DNA of 5,656 bases. Origin: an uncultured Synergistaceae bacterium (GTDB lineage Bacteria > Synergistota > Synergistia > Synergistales > Dethiosulfovibrionaceae). The notes under the pieces were generated by a model. The model was not told where the DNA came from, ran no database searches, and saw nothing but the letters and a program-made list of their open reading frames with translations. The stretch is from the NCBI GenBank assembly GCA_902489135.1, contig CABTYW010000092.1:1-5656 (forward strand). The letters are read 5' to 3'. This document shows, piece after piece, positions 5,304 through 5,656 of the stretch. Numbering within the stretch: position 1 is the stretch's first letter; each line of letters starts with the position of its first letter. The position numbers and the translations under genes are program-made.

Positions 5304-5656
5304 TAAAACCACAAAAACGCCGGAACAGCCGGTAACGGATAGCGGGCCGGGCAAGGAAACGCCTCCCGCTCCCCCAAAAGAGCCGGAGAAGGTTTCCGTT
5401 TCCTCGGAGCCGGGAAAAAAGACGGAACCAGAGGTAAAGAACCCACAGGTTTCCGTCTATAACTTCGCTGAAATTATGAAGGAAAAGAAAGCCGAGGAAC
5501 GAGCGGCAGCTCCCGGCGTGGAAAAGCCTGACCCGGCAAAAGTGGTGAAACCGGAAAAGCAGCCGGAGACTCCGAAAAAAAGCAGAGGAAAAACCCAAAG
5601 AGCCGGAACATCCGAAGCGCCGGGGCCGTCCCCCGAAAGCAGATAAGGACAAGGCC
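5293..5656 (+). CDS. N-terminal part of a Lys/Glu/Pro-rich, AT-hook-containing protein (possible ParB-like element protein), with a frame break
   Basis: The start is chosen at 5293 (MADDKTTKTPEQ) because AGGAGGT (5278-5284) is 8 bases upstream; the ATG at 5287 is only 2 bases from it. The first 96 residues are low-complexity and highly charged, probably disordered, with one ordered-looking segment VSVYNFAEIMKEKKAEERAA near residues 55-74. In the raw frame the ORF ends at 5646 after 117 residues. After the A7 run (5575-5581) the composition abruptly turns to Arg/Gly/Thr/Ser. Shifting by +1 at 5582 instead gives AEEKPKEPEHPK then RRGRPPKADKDKA, open to base 5656 and including an AT-hook core, RGRPPK. 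The intact protein therefore most likely reads through and continues beyond the window. Similar tails precede ParB/Spo0J-like nuclease domains in Firmicutes integrative elements as I recall them; no such domain is visible here, so the function is a guess. Confidence 0.6.

Larger units (their letters stand above)
5094..5656 (+). mobile_element. Possible left edge of an integrative element
   Basis: Immediately after the hydrolase stop the style changes: less GC-rich DNA, AGGAGGT-type ribosome sites, tandem leader hairpins and a Lys/Glu/Pro-rich protein like those encoded at the front of conjugative elements in gut Firmicutes (recalled resemblance). The junction must lie somewhere between about 5090 and 5200. 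No integrase, terminal repeat or target duplication is visible because the element runs out of the window. Confidence 0.4.

Overview
The window looks like a chromosomal piece of a GC-rich anaerobe with the start of a lower-GC, Firmicutes-style mobile element at its right edge. The organism is inferred only from gene content and style: a propionate/succinate-pathway mutase operon, a GC-rich codon choice and a cytosolic serine hydrolase. A fermenter such as a Synergistota member (Pyramidobacter-like) would fit, but the sequence alone does not prove it.

Left block (1-2918, minus strand): a promoter (2890-2918) and a well-preserved cobalamin riboswitch (about 2786-2872, with a leader down to about 2682) precede mutA (525-2669) and mutB (from 521 leftwards, cut by the window edge). 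Together these encode the two subunits of adenosylcobalamin-dependent methylmalonyl-CoA mutase, which interconverts succinyl-CoA and methylmalonyl-CoA. So the leader RNA senses the cofactor that the encoded enzyme uses. This is the most interesting regulatory feature here, and it is not part of any open reading frame.

Middle block (about 2919-3692): about 770 bases with no convincing gene between two divergent transcription units. It holds an imperfect direct repeat, several inverted repeats and fortuitous open frames, then a TATAAT-type promoter for the next gene.

Right-centre (3693-5093, plus strand): a 466-residue serine hydrolase of the class C beta-lactamase / peptidase S12 fold, with S-x-x-K, Y-x-N and H-G-G motifs, no signal peptide and a C-terminal beta-rich domain.

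Right edge (5094-5656, plus strand): composition and style change. There is a promoter-like pair, two successive hairpins each with a U-tract, two overlapping tiny ORFs, and then the start of a Lys/Glu/Pro-rich protein with an AT-hook-like RGRPPK motif. I take this to be the front of an integrative element, possibly the N-terminal region of a ParB-like protein. That gene carries a one-base frame break at an A7 run (5575-5581). Restoring the frame keeps it open, with the same composition, to the last base of the window.
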